Of a stretch of DNA of 64,000 bases, positions 61,801-64,000 are shown piece after piece; the first letter of the stretch is position 1; every line of letters starts with the position of its first letter. The notes under the pieces are model-generated. The model ran no database searches, was not told the origin of the DNA, and saw nothing but the letters and a program-made list of their open reading frames with translations. The position numbers and the translations under genes were made by a program. Source of the stretch: Callaeas wilsoni (taxonomy: Eukaryota > Chordata > Aves > Passeriformes > Callaeidae); the NCBI GenBank assembly GCA_013398955.1, contig VWPU01012278.1, positions 47,146-111,145 of the forward strand, read 5' to 3'.

Positions 61801-63684
61801 GAATGCCTATGAAACTTTTGCTGGCTTTGTTTTTCTTTTCCCCAAACCCAGAGCAGTCTGACTTCACATTGATGGATTTTTAGCAGCAGTAAAGACACAT
61901 CTCATACACAAAGATCATCTCCATCAGTCAGCAATGCGTACCTTGTCACCCTGAAATAAGAACTGCTAAACATTCTCAAGAAAAATCTTCCACAGTAATT
62001 TTTAACATAGGCAAAGAAAATATTTTTACTTCACGTGTTCTTAGAAATGTCTGAATCATTTTGGCTGAAATTTTTTGGTTGTTTCTTCAGTGACAGATGG
62101 ATTAAAGATCTGACAGATGAGCTAAACTTTCTACTAGAGAAGAAAATTCTTGTGTGTGCCTTTTGGGTATTCAATCTGTCTGCATAAAAGTTAAAATATA
62201 TATTTCCATGTCTTCACATATGTATTTCTCACTCAACCAAGCCACCTTTGGATGTGGCTTTTGTTATTGTTGTTTAATTATTCATTTATTGCTTTTCCCC
62301 CTTATTTTTATCCATAAGTCATTAGACGGTTCACTTCCTCGGGTTCTAAGCCTGTACTTTGCACTCTTTTATAAAAGAATTGTCTCCTTTAGGAAAAGGA
62401 GAGTCTAAGACAAAAATTTTAAGGCAGGCAAAAATGCAAAAAACCTTTTTTTACATATGAAGGAAGGTATTTTGTAGAAATAGGGTAATTGTGCAAAAGA
62501 AAGAGAAAAAGCAAGAGAAGAATGAATTTTGTATTTTGCTGATCTAGTACATGGAACGTATCAGTGGCACTCAGAAATACCGTATTGAATCCTGCTCTGG
62601 TCCCTATTTTATATGTGACCTTGGTTTCTCTGCTGCTCAACTCTTGTGCGTAAGCTGAGGACGCTGTTTCTCTAGTATAGCTAGGTTATAGAGAGGCACC
62701 TCTGGAAGCCACTTCATCCTGTTCATATCACAATATTTAGGAACAAACTGCATTTGCTGGTTAAAGAATGGTTTGAATTTTGATGCAAATACTTAGAAGT
62801 AAAAAAAATTGAGAAGCTTCTATGTTTTCAGGTAGTAAAGTAGATTGCTCTTCTCTCCGTGGTTCCCTTGGGTACCTACCATAGGGCTCATTATCATTGA
62901 TTTGTGTTTTAGTATATTTTTATACATTCTGTGTCCTGAGTTTTAGTTGGTAGCCTTGAATCTTTGCAGACCTATAATCTTAGTATCTGGTACTGCCAGT
63001 GTGAAAAGCAAATGATTTATACACACGCTCTCTAAGTTAAATGTATGCTGTCTTCTGTATATAATTAAAAACAGACCTTCATCAGACTTCTTGTCTTTTT
63101 CTAAATGTTATTTTTTGACTTCTTTCTTTATTGCTCTTTTAAAAAACTTTTTTTTTCCCCCTAAACTCTGTCTGGAAATGGAAGGAATGTCTCTCAAACT
63201 AAATAAGAAATCAACATCTAACAAGAAATAAGTTTTTTTAAAATAGGCATTTTTCATATACACATTTAGATAGGAAAATAATTCCCAAATACACAGCATA
63301 AGAGGTCCTAAAGATTCTGTTATTTCCTCTAGAAATTATAATTTAAGACCATATTATCTCTCCAAAAGAACATTGTTCATTTTTGAGACTACTAGCCCCC
63401 AGAATAATTTTATAATATTCATGCTTTTACAATACACCATTATAAGGGGAAAAGAGGGAAGAACTGCCTTGTTGAATTCAATTTTTTGAGAAAGACAACC
63501 CTTTTTCACTGTAATACATTTAGAAATCTCATAAAAGTATCTGTCCAAACAGCTATTAAAAGCTGACTACAAAGATCTTGCTGCCCGAATGCAAAATACA
63601 GAATATTTATGGTAAACATAAGCACAGTCTTGTATCATATTTAAATAGTTCTCCTTCATAAACATAATTGATGACTGAAAATAG
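58823..63684. other. AT-rich unique sequence
   Basis: No repeat family, exon pair or RNA gene is recognised. The 117-codon plus frame at 61508-61861 spans a short (CACA)-type run and has no recognised domain. Confidence 0.4.
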
Positions 63685-63765
63685 ATTTTTAAAGCCAGAA
63701 GAGGTCTTAGACCCACTGATTTCAGATTTTGCATATGGTGGGCCACAGAATATCATCAGAACTAG
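63685..63765 (-). mobile_element. ancient CR1-like LINE 3' tail, antisense
   Basis: The plus strand 'gatttttaaagccagaagag', then a degraded 'cactgatttc' and 'gggccacagaatatcatcag', follow the antisense 3' end of old amniote CR1-like LINEs. Short and diverged. Confidence 0.45.
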
Positions 63766-63772
63766 GCCAAAT

Positions 63773-63908
63773 TACTTATATATAAGTATATAAGTATATA
63801 TAAGTATATATATGTATATATACTTATATATAAGTATATAAGTATATATAAGTATATATACATATATATACATATACATATATATATATATACACATATG
63901 TATATATA
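63773..63908. repeat. TA-rich satellite with 48-bp higher-order repeat
   Basis: A TATA/AGTATA microsatellite. Two copies of a ~39-bp unit starting acttatatataagtatata begin at 63774 and 63822 (period 48), followed by plain (TA)n(CATA)n. Strongly self-complementary. Confidence 0.9.
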
Positions 63909-64000
63909 TGATGCCTATAACAGATATCCTACACATTTCTTTATCGTCCCCTGAAAATTTTGGGAAATGGAAAATCTGAACTGTTGTGGTGAAGGAACCA

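Noticed and set aside
61508..61861. 117-codon plus frame with His-rich segment
   Set aside because: The His/Thr run comes from a short CACA-type repeat; no recognised domain.
1..64000. tRNA, rRNA, snRNA, CRISPR arrays, bacterial operons, prophage
   Set aside because: No tRNA B-box context, no rRNA blocks, no spaced direct-repeat array and no compact coding were seen; the sequence is vertebrate nuclear DNA.

Overview
The window reads as nuclear DNA of a bird. It is AT-rich and CpG-poor, has no operon-like gene packing, and is studded with CR1 LINE fragments in both orientations. Several of these end in the CR1-type repeated octamer tail ATTCTRTG. It also holds LTR elements that resemble dispersed avian endogenous-retrovirus LTRs. 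The species cannot be fixed from this sequence. Nothing bacterial, plasmid or phage-like is present.

Layout: 1-16900 is mostly unique AT-rich sequence with CR1 pieces at about 1.7, 2.1, 2.4-2.9, 4.0-4.4 and 11.5 kb, a small GC-rich minisatellite at 13.4 kb and a perfect palindrome at 7.0 kb. 16.9-19.2 kb has an LTR fragment, an ancient CR1 piece, the best candidate protein-coding exon (minus strand, 17746-18009) and a possible plus-strand terminal exon. 19.2-26 kb is largely unique and ends in a second candidate minus-strand exon. 26.2-27.0 kb is a long CR1 3' end. 28932-30454 is an apparently complete solo LTR with a 5-bp target duplication. 32.4-33.6 kb is another retroelement-like repeat. 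37.6-38.9 kb holds a minus CR1 and an ancient plus CR1. 40.4-42.7 kb is a cluster: an LTR fragment followed by a CR1 whose endonuclease half is inverted relative to its 3' half. 43.5-44.7 kb is a decayed coding relic in a locally GC-rich block. 49.0, 53.3-54.0, 54.2-55.6, 56.6-57.0, 58.65-58.8 and 63.7 kb are further CR1 pieces of different ages. The window ends in a TA-rich satellite.

No complete protein-coding gene is recognised. Two minus-strand open segments with good splice-site context and matching phase (both flanked by phase-1 introns) could be exons of one unrecognised minus-strand gene. If so, most of the window is intron; otherwise it is intergenic. The clearest biology is the history of the retroelements: nested insertion, internal deletion at microhomology, 5' inversion and LTR-LTR recombination. 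No convincing novel system was found.
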